In this document: piece by piece, positions 50,322 to 59,355 of the stretch
Layout: each line of letters opens with the position of its first letter
Numbering within the stretch: the first letter of the stretch is position 1
NCBI GenBank assembly: GCA_934162535.1
Contig: CAKPJC010000007.1
Location: 1-64,000 of the forward strand
DNA: 64,000 bases
Source of the DNA: an uncultured Clostridia bacterium
Lineage (GTDB): Bacteria; Bacillota; Clostridia; TANB77; CAG-508
Reading direction: 5' to 3'
The notes under the pieces: generated by a model
Told to the model about the DNA's origin: nothing
What the model saw: only the letters and a program-made list of their open reading frames with translations
Databases searched by the model: none
Program-made: the position numbers and the translations under genes

Positions 50322-52082
50322 TTATTTATCAAATAAATTCAATATTTTTTTTGCCTTTTCTTGTCCAATATTTTTTTTAACAAAGTCTTTTGATTTTCTT
50401 ATTACTTCAGTTTTTAGATCTTTTGGCTTTACACTATTATAAAATTTATGGATTTCTTCTGCATCTGTTTTCATCTCTGTAAAAACCTCAAAAATAATTG
50501 GTCTTTCATTTTCTTTCATAAATTTTTTTATATTATCATCAAATTCTTTTTTATTATGTGCAGATAAATAAATAAAATTATTGTCTTTAACCCAACCCTC
50601 AGCTATATTATTATGTCTTGCAGTTGTATGTCTGTCATCATTTTGTTGAATTTTATTATAATAAAACTCAGCTCCTCCATGATTATTTATTAATAATATG
50701 TGTACATTATTCTTTATTGCATTTATTCTAATTGAGTTCATGTCATAGAAAAATGACAAATCCCCAATAATAAGAAAACATGGTTTATTGCTTGCAACAG
50801 ATTGTCCAAAGAAAGATGACATGCATCCATCAATTCCATGAGTTCCAATATTAGCATAAACTCTGGTATTCTTTGGTATATCAAAAAAATTAGTTAATCT
50901 AATACTATCATTTATACTTAAATGTAATATGGAATTATCAGGTATGCTTTCTACAATATTTTTTATTGCATAAACATTTGAATATTCAAATTTATATTTT
51001 TTTGAAGAAACTTCGTCGTTATACTTTTTAAAATCATTGTAATATTCCATTGAATTTTTATTTGCTGCTTTTTCATTGAAATATTTAAAAGCTTCCTCTG
51101 GTCTACACTCAAATATTTTATTTAGTGATTTAAATGCATCAATGACTTTGCCATCCTCTTGAATTATCCAGTGCTTAAATTTTCCATGATTACTTTTTAG
51201 TTGTCCTTTTATACCTGAAAAAATCTGACCACCAAAAGATATAACTAAATCTGGCATTAATTCATTAAACATTTTTCCTGATATAACATTTGAATCAGTA
51301 GATATTGTTGTATTTATAAAACAATCTAAGTTTACATTTGACATATAGTCACCTACTATAGCACAATTATAATTTTCAAAAAATTTTTCAAGTTCCTTCT
51401 TTAATTCAATACTTACATCTGCCTTTTGTCCACAAATAACTAATATTTTTTTATATTCATTTAACTCTTTTATTGAATCATTCCAATTTTCTTTGCTATT
51501 TAAAAATAACCTATCAATTTTTTTAGTATAAGGTAATTCTTTTGCTAAAAATGAGCGATTATATGTATTAGTTGGTATATTAATTTGAACAGGTCCTTTT
51601 GCTCCATTATGATTCAATTCTAATAAAGCTTCATTTATTAATCTTTGGCAATATATTTCATCATCTTTATCATTTATTATTGGTAAATTAACAGATTTTC
51701 TTACATGTCTATCATACATGCCTACTTGATCTATTAATTGATCTTCCCATTGACCTATCATTCTTTGATCTCTGTCACTTGTTAAAATAACCAATGGAAC
51801 ATTTTGATAATATGCTTCCGCAACTGCAGGCCAATAGTTACATGTTGCAGTTGATGAAGTACATGAAATAACCACAGGTTCATTTAACTCTTGTGATAGT
51901 CCTAAAGCAAAATATCCTGCACTTCTTTCATCAACAATAGAATAACATTTAAAATATGAATCTTTTTCAACACTATGAACAAAAGGTACATTTCTCGATC
52001 CTGATGACAAAACACATTTACTTATCCCATATTCTTTTAACAGTGAAATTATATATTGATAACTTTTTACCTCTGTGTACAT
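50322..52082 (-). CDS. MenD-like thiamine-diphosphate enzyme in the polysaccharide cluster
   Basis: The 586-residue protein is the full length of MenD and has its marks: SSGSRNVPF, the catalytic Glu in VDERSAGYFALGL (about E52), SCTSSTATCNYWPAVAEAYY, SDRDQRMIGQWEDQLIDQ, and the TPP/magnesium motif GDLSFFYDMNSI. MenD makes SEPHCHC in menaquinone synthesis, but no other men gene is here, and the gene sits between an SDR gene and a GT4. It may add a carbon unit to a sugar or make a keto-intermediate. GAGGAATATATAT precedes ATG. Confidence 0.85.
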   Translation of the reverse strand: MYTEVKSYQYIISLLKEYGISKCVLSSGSRNVPFVHSVEKDSYFKCYSIVDERSAGYFALGLSQELNEPVVISCTSSTATCNYWPAVAEAYYQNVPLVILTSDRDQRMIGQWEDQLIDQVGMYDRHVRKSVNLPIINDKDDEIYCQRLINEALLELNHNGAKGPVQINIPTNTYNRSFLAKELPYTKKIDRLFLNSKENWNDSIKELNEYKKILVICGQKADVSIELKKELEKFFENYNCAIVGDYMSNVNLDCFINTTISTDSNVISGKMFNELMPDLVISFGGQIFSGIKGQLKSNHGKFKHWIIQEDGKVIDAFKSLNKIFECRPEEAFKYFNEKAANKNSMEYYNDFKKYNDEVSSKKYKFEYSNVYAIKNIVESIPDNSILHLSINDSIRLTNFFDIPKNTRVYANIGTHGIDGCMSSFFGQSVASNKPCFLIIGDLSFFYDMNSIRINAIKNNVHILLINNHGGAEFYYNKIQQNDDRHTTARHNNIAEGWVKDNNFIYLSAHNKKEFDDNIKKFMKENERPIIFEVFTEMKTDAEEIHKFYNSVKPKDLKTEVIRKSKDFVKKNIGQEKAKKILNLFDK

Positions 52083-52094
52083 ATATATTCCTCC

Positions 52095-52952
52095 TTAATC
52101 CCAATCATCAAACGTTAGATTTCCACAACCACCAGTAGCAAAAATTGTATCTCCATCTATCATTCTTGATAAATCACTAACAAGTATAGTAGATAATGAA
52201 GCAATTTCATCTGTTGTTGCATATCTTCCAATAGGCGAATTAGGTCTATTTATATTATTATCTCCATTAAGTAACATATCTGTTGCCGTAGGTCCAGGCG
52301 CAATACTATTTACGACAATACCTTTAGGACTTAATTCTTTTGCTAATCCTTTTGTAAATGCTCTTATTCCCCATTTTGTCAACTGATACGAAGTTAGAGC
52401 TGGTCTTATTGATGATGAAGAAGATATGTTTAAAATATTTCCCTTTATTTTATTTTCTAACATATATTTAGCAACTATTTTAGTAATAAAATATGTTCCT
52501 TTAAGATTTGTATTAATTACATTGTCAAAATCTTCTTCTGTACTATCCCAAAATTGAGTTTTATTTATGACCCCTGCATTATTCACTAAAATATCTATTC
52601 TTCTATTGTTTATTTCTTTTAAAATATAATTAAATTTTTCACTCATCTCTTTTATTTTTTTATTATCAAGCTCAAATCCATAAATCAATGCATTATCATT
52701 TTGAGATTTTAATTTTTTTACTGCCATATCAATTTTTATTTTATTTCTTCCAGTTATAATCACACAAGCTCCATTTTTCACAAATGAATCTGCAATTGAA
52801 AATCCTATACCACTTGTTCCCCCAGTTATTAATGCTGTTCTATTTTTCAATAAATCTCCATATAGTACACTAGTCGGAACCGATTCTTTTATTGGCATAT
52901 ATCTAAGTATCTCTCTTGTGCCTTTTCTTAAAATTTCTGTAACTTTGTTCAA
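52095..52952 (-). CDS. Short-chain dehydrogenase/reductase, polysaccharide cluster
   Basis: A 285-residue SDR with TGGTSGIG (43-50), INNAG-like VNNAGVI, NISSSSS (catalytic Ser) and YQLTKWG (Tyr/Lys pair). It reduces or oxidises a keto or hydroxyl group with NAD(P)H. The start is TTG 52952, after GGGGGATAAATAAG. Its neighbour is the MenD-like gene, 12 bases downstream, so the two may act in sequence. Confidence 0.88.
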   Translation of the reverse strand: MNKVTEILRKGTREILRYMPIKESVPTSVLYGDLLKNRTALITGGTSGIGFSIADSFVKNGACVIITGRNKIKIDMAVKKLKSQNDNALIYGFELDNKKIKEMSEKFNYILKEINNRRIDILVNNAGVINKTQFWDSTEEDFDNVINTNLKGTYFITKIVAKYMLENKIKGNILNISSSSSIRPALTSYQLTKWGIRAFTKGLAKELSPKGIVVNSIAPGPTATDMLLNGDNNINRPNSPIGRYATTDEIASLSTILVSDLSRMIDGDTIFATGGCGNLTFDDWD

Positions 52953-52953
52953 C

Positions 52954-54075
52954 TTATTTATCCCCCTTTAATGCATTGTTTAACCATTCTAATGACTTCA
53001 TTCTCATAGATTCTATTTTTTTATTAATTTCTTCAAAATTTATATTTTTTTCAACAGCACCTATATCATTTTCATCTTTTGCTACTCTATTTTCTAATCC
53101 TAGTAATTCCAATATACTCTGTAATCTAGTGCTATATTTTTCTGGATAGACTATTACAAATTGAGTGTTCAAATTTAATGAAAATGCTGTTGCATGAAAT
53201 GAATCAGTAATAACATATTGTGCATTATCAATAAGTGATATAAAATCTTCTACATTAGGATTACAAAACATTTTTCCTTTTTTATAAAATTCATGCAATT
53301 GATAACTTAAATAATATATTTTTAATCCCGTTTTTTTTGACAATTTTTTAGCATAATTATCTATTTTTTTATTTCTATTTAAATTATATACCAAAATATA
53401 CTTTTCATTTCTATGTTTATTGGATGTTATCTTTCTCCAATCATATCCGTTTAGGAGTAATGTAGGATCCACAACATTTGTAACATTTTCTATGCCTAAT
53501 TTTTTTATTATGTCTACTCCAGATCTTTCTCTTACAGAAATATAATCATATTTTTTAAGCATCTCTCTTGTTTTATCTAATTCAAAATCTTCCAATTCTG
53601 ATTTTCCAAAACTTGCTGCATATGCTATACGTTTTTTGTTTTCTGGAAGGAAATCTAAAAATAAACTGTAATCTATTCCCTCATTCCATTTAGAATTCCA
53701 TACTTGGTCACTTCCTGTACAATAAATATCAGCCTCTGGAATATCTTCCTTTAGATCTTCAAAAGTTATATATTGTTTATTCGTCATCTTTATGTTTTCT
53801 CTAGTGAATTTATTGAATACTCTAAATCTTTTTATATATGATGGTATTATAACCAATCTTGCAATAGTTCTTAAAATCAAAGATTTCCTTAGTTTATCAT
53901 TTTTGTATTTTAATCTTTTAAGCATTGCAAGCATATGCATTCTTTGTGGATAATAATTAATTAATTCAACTTCATAGCCCAATTTTTCTATTACCTTTTG
54001 TGTTGCATACCCTTGTAATACAGAACCATAGTTAGGAACTCTTTGCAATGTTATTACCTCAACCTTAGCTTTCAT
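52954..54075 (-). CDS. Polysaccharide pyruvyl transferase-like protein (second)
   Basis: A 373-residue protein with the same landmarks as the first: LQRVPNYGSVLQGYATQ, TGSDQVWNSKW, AYAASFGKS, ISVRERSG, VVDPTLLLNG and ITDSFHATAF. Two copies suggest two pyruvylated or otherwise modified sugars, or two related acceptors. Its ATG 54075 lies inside the end of the GT2 gene. Confidence 0.85.
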   Translation of the reverse strand: MKAKVEVITLQRVPNYGSVLQGYATQKVIEKLGYEVELINYYPQRMHMLAMLKRLKYKNDKLRKSLILRTIARLVIIPSYIKRFRVFNKFTRENIKMTNKQYITFEDLKEDIPEADIYCTGSDQVWNSKWNEGIDYSLFLDFLPENKKRIAYAASFGKSELEDFELDKTREMLKKYDYISVRERSGVDIIKKLGIENVTNVVDPTLLLNGYDWRKITSNKHRNEKYILVYNLNRNKKIDNYAKKLSKKTGLKIYYLSYQLHEFYKKGKMFCNPNVEDFISLIDNAQYVITDSFHATAFSLNLNTQFVIVYPEKYSTRLQSILELLGLENRVAKDENDIGAVEKNINFEEINKKIESMRMKSLEWLNNALKGDK

Positions 54076-54907
54076 AGTCTTGTTTCCTTTTCCTTAACAT
54101 TTTTTCATAAAAAAACTTTCTCATAAAATTAGGCATCAAACATACAATTATATGACTCCCTGCACTTATAATATAGTCATTTAATGTATAAAAGCCTTTT
54201 TTGTACATTTCTTTTTTAAATTTCATGATTGTCTTTAAATATTTTATTCCGCCTCTTCTTTTGTACAAATCCTCACTAATTCTAACATAGTTTAATGTTT
54301 CATTTATATTTTTGCATACTGCATTATTTTCTATCATTCTAGCCCATAAATCATAGTCTTCACACAAATAGTATTTTCTATAGTTTCCAGCCTGTAGTAC
54401 TTTACTCTTCTTAAACATGACTACAGAATGTGAAAACGGATTCCTTCTTCTTGCATATTTCTTTATTTCATCATCTTCATTTGGAAAATTTTTATATGAA
54501 ATCACATTATTAATATTTTCTATAAATTCTGCTTGATTAGAACCGATAATGTCCAGAGTTTCATCTTCTTCAAACTCTTTTAGTTGTTTTTCACATCTAT
54601 CAGGAACTGAATAGTCATCTGAATCCATCCTTGCTACTAATTCATTCTTACATTTTAATACTCCTGTTGCCAAAGCTAGTCCAAGCCCCATATTTTTTTC
54701 CAGTTCTACTATATTAAATATATCTGGATATTTTTTACAATATTCAGATATAACTTCATCTAACTCATTTGTTAATTTTCCATCCTTTACAATTACAAAG
54801 TCATTAGTACGAACGGTTTGGTTCATCATGCTTTCGATACTTTCTCTAAACCATTCTGGATTTTCTTTATAGTACACACTCATTAGTACGCTATAACCTT
54901 TATCCAT
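54065..54907 (-). CDS. Family 2 glycosyltransferase (AmsE-like)
   Basis: A 280-residue GT2: MSVYYKENPEWFRESIESM, VARMDSDDYSVPDRC (metal-binding DSDD) and FSHSVVMFKK are as in the AmsE group. It probably adds an early sugar. AAAAGGGG precedes ATG; the gene abuts the sugar transferase gene without a gap. Confidence 0.88.
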   Translation of the reverse strand: MDKGYSVLMSVYYKENPEWFRESIESMMNQTVRTNDFVIVKDGKLTNELDEVISEYCKKYPDIFNIVELEKNMGLGLALATGVLKCKNELVARMDSDDYSVPDRCEKQLKEFEEDETLDIIGSNQAEFIENINNVISYKNFPNEDDEIKKYARRRNPFSHSVVMFKKSKVLQAGNYRKYYLCEDYDLWARMIENNAVCKNINETLNYVRISEDLYKRRGGIKYLKTIMKFKKEMYKKGFYTLNDYIISAGSHIIVCLMPNFMRKFFYEKMLRKRKQDYES

Positions 54908-55606
54908 CTATATTGCCCCTTTTCTTTTAGCCACTGCTCCAATTGTTTCAAAAAAAACTTTTGCATCCATCTTTAGTGATATATTATCTATGTAAAACAA
55001 CTCCATTTGCATACGTTGTTCATAACTTGTACAACTTCTTCCATTAGCTGCCCAATATCCTGTAAGTCCTGGTGTGACACTTAAAAACTTTTCTATGTTT
55101 ACTCCATATTTTTTTAATTCATCTGCAACTACTGGTCTAGGTCCTATAATTGATAAATCACCTTTCATTATATTTATTAGTTGTGGTAATTCATCCAAAC
55201 TTGTCCTTCTTAAAAACTTACCAACTTTTGTTATTCTTGGGTCATTTTTTAGTTTATAGTTCTCTTTGTATTCTTTCATTTGCTCTGGTGTAAATTTTTT
55301 TATCAAATCTTCTGCATTATCAACCATTGATCTGAATTTATATATTTGTATGGTTTTTCCATCTTTTCCTACACGAGTATGTTTGAAAAATACAGGCCCA
55401 TTTGATTCTAATTTTATTGCTAATGATATTATTAAGAATAATGGCATTAATGCAATCATTGCAATTGTTGATAATGCTACATCTGTCGTTCTTTTTACTA
55501 TTTTATATGGTATGTTTTTCCCTAATAGTTCCCTATATCCCTTTGCTGGTAATTTTAAAATAGAAATATCTTCAATAACATTGTTATGTGTCATATCAAT
55601 ATTCAC
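54908..55606 (-). CDS. Initiating sugar phosphotransferase (undecaprenyl-phosphate type)
   Basis: A 232-residue bacterial sugar transferase: one membrane segment (about 46-66), VFFKHTRVGKDGKTIQIYKFRSM, PRITKVGKFLRRTSLDELPQL, GDLSIIGPRPV. It loads the first sugar-1-phosphate on undecaprenyl phosphate at the membrane. Compared with WbaP it lacks the N-terminal multi-span domain, as in Gram-positive EpsE/CpsE short forms. GTG 55606 is the start with AAGGGGG upstream. Confidence 0.92.
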   Translation of the reverse strand: MNIDMTHNNVIEDISILKLPAKGYRELLGKNIPYKIVKRTTDVALSTIAMIALMPLFLIISLAIKLESNGPVFFKHTRVGKDGKTIQIYKFRSMVDNAEDLIKKFTPEQMKEYKENYKLKNDPRITKVGKFLRRTSLDELPQLINIMKGDLSIIGPRPVVADELKKYGVNIEKFLSVTPGLTGYWAANGRSCTSYEQRMQMELFYIDNISLKMDAKVFFETIGAVAKRKGAI

Positions 55607-55627
55607 TTTTGTTTCCCCCTTGTGTTT

Positions 55628-56116
55628 TTACTCTTGTGCTTTTTCCTTAATGTTCTTAACGTGTTTTTTTATTACCGAATATATTAATATCCCTGTAATT
55701 ATTCCTAAAGTATCTATACTTACATCAAATATTCTTGCACTTCTATTTGAAATGAAATATTGATGTATCTCGTCTGTAATCGCATAAGTTAGTCCAAACA
55801 TTATACTATATAATATTTGTTTTTTCCTTGCTTTCTCTGTCGTATTTGCAAAATTTATGATTAGCATTCCACCTACCGTATATATCGTATAATGTGCTAG
55901 TTTTCTTATTACTTTTTCTGTGTCTTTTATTATAGTTTCATTCTTCTTTTCATCTTTTCCTAATATTGGCTGTACTATCATCTCTGTAACTGTTCTGCTT
56001 GTCCCTGATGATTTTGTTCCATTCTGATTTGAAAAGCAAAATACTGTTGCCATCCACATTAAGATAAGTACTATATCAATTATTTGTATTATTGTTTTCT
56101 TTTTATTTTTACTCAT
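55628..56116 (-). CDS. VanZ-family membrane protein
   Basis: The 162-residue protein has four membrane segments and the VanZ signature (FSNQNG, KLAHYTIYTVGGML, DEIHQYFISNRSARIFDVSIDTLGIITG). The family affects glycopeptide sensitivity in some bacteria, otherwise role unknown; here it heads the polysaccharide operon, 22 bases before the sugar transferase gene. The -10 at 56126-56131 puts transcription start within about 3 bases of ATG 56116, and there is no ribosome site, so the mRNA may be leaderless. Confidence 0.88.
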   Translation of the reverse strand: MSKNKKKTIIQIIDIVLILMWMATVFCFSNQNGTKSSGTSRTVTEMIVQPILGKDEKKNETIIKDTEKVIRKLAHYTIYTVGGMLIINFANTTEKARKKQILYSIMFGLTYAITDEIHQYFISNRSARIFDVSIDTLGIITGILIYSVIKKHVKNIKEKAQE

Positions 56117-56125
56117 ATCAAGTTT

Positions 56126-56154
56126 ATTATATATTTACTTATAAAAATATGCAA
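56126..56154 (-). promoter_or_regulatory. Promoter of the VanZ/polysaccharide operon, AACTATTG type
   Basis: TTGCAT (56149-56154), 17 bases, TATAAT (56126-56131). The -35 region AAAAACTATTGCATA is shared base for base with the sortase operon promoter. Confidence 0.75.
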
Positions 56155-56328
56155 TAGTTTTTGGCGTTTTTTTTGTTTTTTTGTCATAGGAATTTTTTCA
56201 TTTTTTTCTTAAAAATCCCTCTTTACTTCATTTATGTTTATTCTATGTTTTCTGCTAGAAAGAGAAATTTTTTAAAAAAAGGTCTAGTGATTGTAGCATT
56301 TTATATACTGGGAAAGTATATAAAAAAA

Positions 56329-56344
56329 CCTGCATTTCTGCAGG
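56329..56344 (-). terminator. Terminator of the small membrane protein gene 56376-56567
   Basis: CCTGCA-TTTC-TGCAGG with seven T on the minus strand. A weak inverted repeat TATACT-N5-AGTATA (56303-56319) flanks it. The rest of 56155-56328 shows no gene. Confidence 0.8.
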
Positions 56345-56375
56345 AAAAAGAATATCTATTCTTTTTTAATATTCT

Positions 56376-56567
56376 TTATAAATTATGTATCATTCTAGGT
56401 CCAATAATTATCAGACATAGCCCCGAGATAGTTGTAACAGCCACCCCTTTGTCACTTAATACTTTCAAACTTGTCATGTTAAATTCGGCGACATATACTT
56501 GGAATAGTGAAATTGCTAATAATACTATTCCCACTAATGTAAGTGTGATACCAATTTTCTTTTTCAT
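56376..56567 (-). CDS. Small two-span membrane protein of unknown function
   Basis: A 63-residue protein with two hydrophobic segments (about 6-24 and 43-60) and a short loop. AAGGAGG precedes ATG and a terminator follows, so it looks like a real one-gene unit. No family recognised. Confidence 0.6.
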   Translation of the reverse strand: MKKKIGITLTLVGIVLLAISLFQVYVAEFNMTSLKVLSDKGVAVTTISGLCLIIIGPRMIHNL

Positions 56568-56661
56568 TTGTTCATACCTCCTTGAATTTTCTCAGAGTAT
56601 TCTTTTCTTTAGGCTTTTGCCAATGTATTATTATTATAGCATATTTTAGGATAATTTCAAA

Positions 56662-57198
56662 TCATTTTAGCTTATTTGTTATATTTTTTAAATCATATAC
56701 AAACCCAACTTGACTATACTCTTTTCCACCTCTACTTATTATGCCATCATAGCAATACTTCCCTCCCATCTTTTCGTAAAATGCTCTTGCTGGATGGTTG
56801 TCTTTTAAGCACCATAATATCATATGAGCATAACCTCTTTTATAAAAATCATCTTTCACATATGTCATTAGTGCTTTTCCTATACCTTTTCTTTTGTTCT
56901 CTGGTTTTACATATAGTGCATAGATTTCACAGTCAATATTTCCATATTTCTCTTTGTATTCAATATCGGTACCATATCTACAGAATCCAACAACCTCTTT
57001 ATCTTGAATAGCCACTATAAATTCATTTTCATTATAATCATTTAATCTTTTTTTATAATTTTTTTCAACACTTAAGCTGTCTAAATATTCATCATCTATT
57101 ATTCCTCTATATGCTGTTTGCCAACTTTTAGTTACAATTTTTGCAACTTGCATTAAATCCTCAATTTTTACTTTTCTTATGGTTATTAAATCACTCAT
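56662..57198 (-). CDS. GNAT-family N-acetyltransferase
   Basis: A 178-residue GNAT: KIVTKSWQTAYRGIIDDEYLDSL, ALYVKPENKRKGIGKALM (acetyl-CoA pyrophosphate loop R/Q-x-x-G-x-G/A) and ARAFYEKMGGK. It acetylates an unknown amine. A promoter with TATAAT (57234-57239) and an AACTATTG-type -35 (57259-57269, 19-base spacing) lies upstream. Confidence 0.88.
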   Translation of the reverse strand: MSDLITIRKVKIEDLMQVAKIVTKSWQTAYRGIIDDEYLDSLSVEKNYKKRLNDYNENEFIVAIQDKEVVGFCRYGTDIEYKEKYGNIDCEIYALYVKPENKRKGIGKALMTYVKDDFYKRGYAHMILWCLKDNHPARAFYEKMGGKYCYDGIISRGGKEYSQVGFVYDLKNITNKLK

Positions 57199-57291
57199 AT
57201 TTTTTACTCCTATTATAATTTGTTTGCTTGTATATTATACACCTAAGTAGTAACTATCGTTCAATAGTTTTATGCTAAACTCAATAAATTT

Positions 57292-57924
57292 TTAAAACTC
57301 TTTATTTATGTATATCTTACTTGATATTAAATATGAAATTCCTAATAATATAATAGAAATTACAGGAACTGCTATAAACATATAATTATCTAACTCATTT
57401 ATCATATTTATAAGAAATGTCATATCTATAAATTTTTCAAGCATTACTCCAATTCCAGCTATACCAAATATCATAACAAACATTATTATTCTTCCATTTG
57501 TGGCTCCATATTTGAACATTATTGGATAAAGTAAAGAAATTATAATCACACTTGATAGTATTGTTCCCATTAATAATGATAGTGTATCATCAAAATTAAT
57601 ATTGTTCGTCCTCACATAACTAATGGCCATCGATATAGCCAAACATAATGTTCCTAAAGCAACTGCTAAAATTATTGATGCAACATATTTTGCTCTAACT
57701 ACATTTTTTCTTCCATCTGGTAAAGTTACTGCATAAGAATTCCAATTGTTAAAATCATCATAGCTAAATGTTGATATAAATAACATTATTCCTATTATTG
57801 GAACTATAAATGCAATATCAAATGTTCCTTGAAATGCAAATATAAAAAAGACTATAAAGATAATTATCATTGATTTTATGTTTGCTTTTATAAGTAAAAA
57901 ATCCTTTTTCATTAAACCTACCAT
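57292..57924 (-). CDS. ABC-2 type transporter permease
   Basis: A 210-residue membrane protein with six segments, of the ABC-2 group seen beside YtrA regulators (DFNNWNSYAVTLPDGRKNVVRAKY is the family loop). It forms the membrane part of the pump with the ATPase 57918-58784. The genes overlap by 7 bases. Confidence 0.85.
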   Translation of the reverse strand: MVGLMKKDFLLIKANIKSMIIIFIVFFIFAFQGTFDIAFIVPIIGIMLFISTFSYDDFNNWNSYAVTLPDGRKNVVRAKYVASIILAVALGTLCLAISMAISYVRTNNINFDDTLSLLMGTILSSVIIISLLYPIMFKYGATNGRIIMFVMIFGIAGIGVMLEKFIDMTFLINMINELDNYMFIAVPVISIILLGISYLISSKIYINKEF

Positions 57925-58784
57925 ATTTTTTCCCCCTTAATTATTAATAACATCAAATCTTCAAGTGTAATTTTGTCTATTATGCATTTATTATATTTTT
58001 TTGTTAATTGTTCTTTGTTTTCAATTAATATTTCATAAGAATATTTCGTTTTTCTATATGTAACAATATCTTGTTTATCAATATTAGGAAAATAATCAAT
58101 ATCGCATTTTAGAATACCATAGTTATCAATTATTTCATCTCTTGATTTTTGTAACACCTTTTTCCCTTTATCAATAAATATAATTTCATCTGCTATGTGT
58201 TCTAAATCACTTGTTATATGTGTTGATAATAGTATAGAATGTTCCTCATCTTCTATGAATTTTTGAAATATTTCTAAAACCTCACTTCTTACAACTGGGT
58301 CTAATCCACTTGTTGGTTCATCTAATATTAATAATTTGGGTTTATGAGATATAGCTGTTACAATTTCCAGTTTCTTTCTCATTCCTTTTGACATTGCTTT
58401 TAGTGGCTTGTTTTCTGGCAAATTAAATTCTTTTAAATAAGAAAAGTATAATTCACTATCCCAGTTTTCATATATATCTTTCATGACACTGTTTATATCT
58501 TTGGCATTTAACAGCTCTGGAAAAAACATATTATCTAATACTACACCTATATCTTCTTTTATTGCTTTTTCCTCTTTTTTATAATCTTTTCCAAATATTT
58601 TTATTTTTCCTTCATTAATTTTCATGATGCTTAACATCGATTTTATTAATGTCGTCTTTCCTGCCCCATTTTCTCCAATAAGACCCACAATAATTCCTTT
58701 TGGTATTGATATGTCTATTTTACCAAGTTCAAATTTATCATCATACTTCTTTTTTAATCCATTTATTTCAATAATATTTTCCAA
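57918..58784 (-). CDS. ABC transporter ATP-binding protein
   Basis: A 288-residue ATPase: Walker A GENGAGKTT, signature MSKGMRKKLE (LSGGQ variant), Walker B LLILDEPTSGLDP and the His switch STHI. It starts with TTG 58784 behind AAGGAGG. In YtrA-type operons such pumps react to cell-wall or peptide stress. Confidence 0.92.
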   Translation of the reverse strand: MENIIEINGLKKKYDDKFELGKIDISIPKGIIVGLIGENGAGKTTLIKSMLSIMKINEGKIKIFGKDYKKEEKAIKEDIGVVLDNMFFPELLNAKDINSVMKDIYENWDSELYFSYLKEFNLPENKPLKAMSKGMRKKLEIVTAISHKPKLLILDEPTSGLDPVVRSEVLEIFQKFIEDEEHSILLSTHITSDLEHIADEIIFIDKGKKVLQKSRDEIIDNYGILKCDIDYFPNIDKQDIVTYRKTKYSYEILIENKEQLTKKYNKCIIDKITLEDLMLLIIKGEKIW

Positions 58785-58786
58785 TT

Positions 58787-59164
58787 TTACTTATCCTCCT
58801 TATAAATCATTTTAAATATTTCGATTATATCATTTTCATCTATTTCAAATTTGTTTGAAATGGATACTATTTTTTCTATATATTTCTCTATTTCCTTTTG
58901 TGCTTGTTCTTTTGCAAGTTCTGTATTTTTAGGTGCCACAAATGTTCCTTTTCCTTGTATTGATTTTAAATATCCCTCTTTTTCTAATTCATCATAGGCC
59001 TTTTTTATAGTCATGACACTTATTTTTATTTCTTGTGCTAGCACTCTTATAGATGGTAATAGTTCATCTTCGTTTAATTCCCCGTCTAGTATTTGATTTA
59101 TAATGGATTGTTTTATTTGTTCATATATTGGTACAGAACTGCTATTACTAATAATCATTTTCAT
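58787..59164 (-). CDS. GntR-family repressor, YtrA subfamily
   Basis: A 125-residue short GntR: winged helix-turn-helix (about 10-75: SVPIYEQIKQSIINQI, LPSIRVLAQEIKISVMTIKKAYDELEKEGYL, GKGTFVA) and a short C-terminal dimer part. It likely represses its own operon with the ABC pump until a cell-wall signal releases it; the operator overlaps the -10. Confidence 0.93.
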   Translation of the reverse strand: MKMIISNSSSVPIYEQIKQSIINQILDGELNEDELLPSIRVLAQEIKISVMTIKKAYDELEKEGYLKSIQGKGTFVAPKNTELAKEQAQKEIEKYIEKIVSISNKFEIDENDIIEIFKMIYKEDK

Positions 59165-59178
59165 TTTTTTGTCTCCTC

Positions 59179-59214
59179 GTTATACACTATATAACACCAT
59201 ATAACATTTGTCAA
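59179..59214 (-). promoter_or_regulatory. Promoter with GTTATA-N5-TATAAC operator for the GntR-ABC operon
   Basis: TTGACA (59209-59214), 17 bases, TATAGT (59186-59191) on the minus strand. The inverted repeat GTTATA-CACTA-TATAAC (59179-59195) covers the -10 and a further half-like ATATAAC lies at 59200-59205, a typical autorepression layout for YtrA-type GntR proteins. Confidence 0.75.
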
Positions 59215-59325
59215 TACTTTTATTATTTTTATATTGTGTTTTTTTGTGTAATAGATTTTTCTTTGGCTTTTCCACTTAATCTAGTAGAAGATAATTCTTA
59301 ATGAATTTCTTCTCTCTCACCACAA

Positions 59326-59350
59326 AAAAAGCAGATATTCTCTGCTTTTT
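59326..59350 (-). terminator. Terminator of the second mgtA
   Basis: AAAAAGCAGA and TCTGCTTTTT form a perfect 10-base-pair stem around TATTC, with extra T on the minus strand, directly after the stop codon at 59356. Confidence 0.88.
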
Positions 59351-59355
59351 TCTTT

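Noticed and set aside
56161..56649. 162-codon plus-strand frame with hydrophobic start
   Set aside because: It runs over a terminator and antisense to the small membrane protein gene; no ribosome site.
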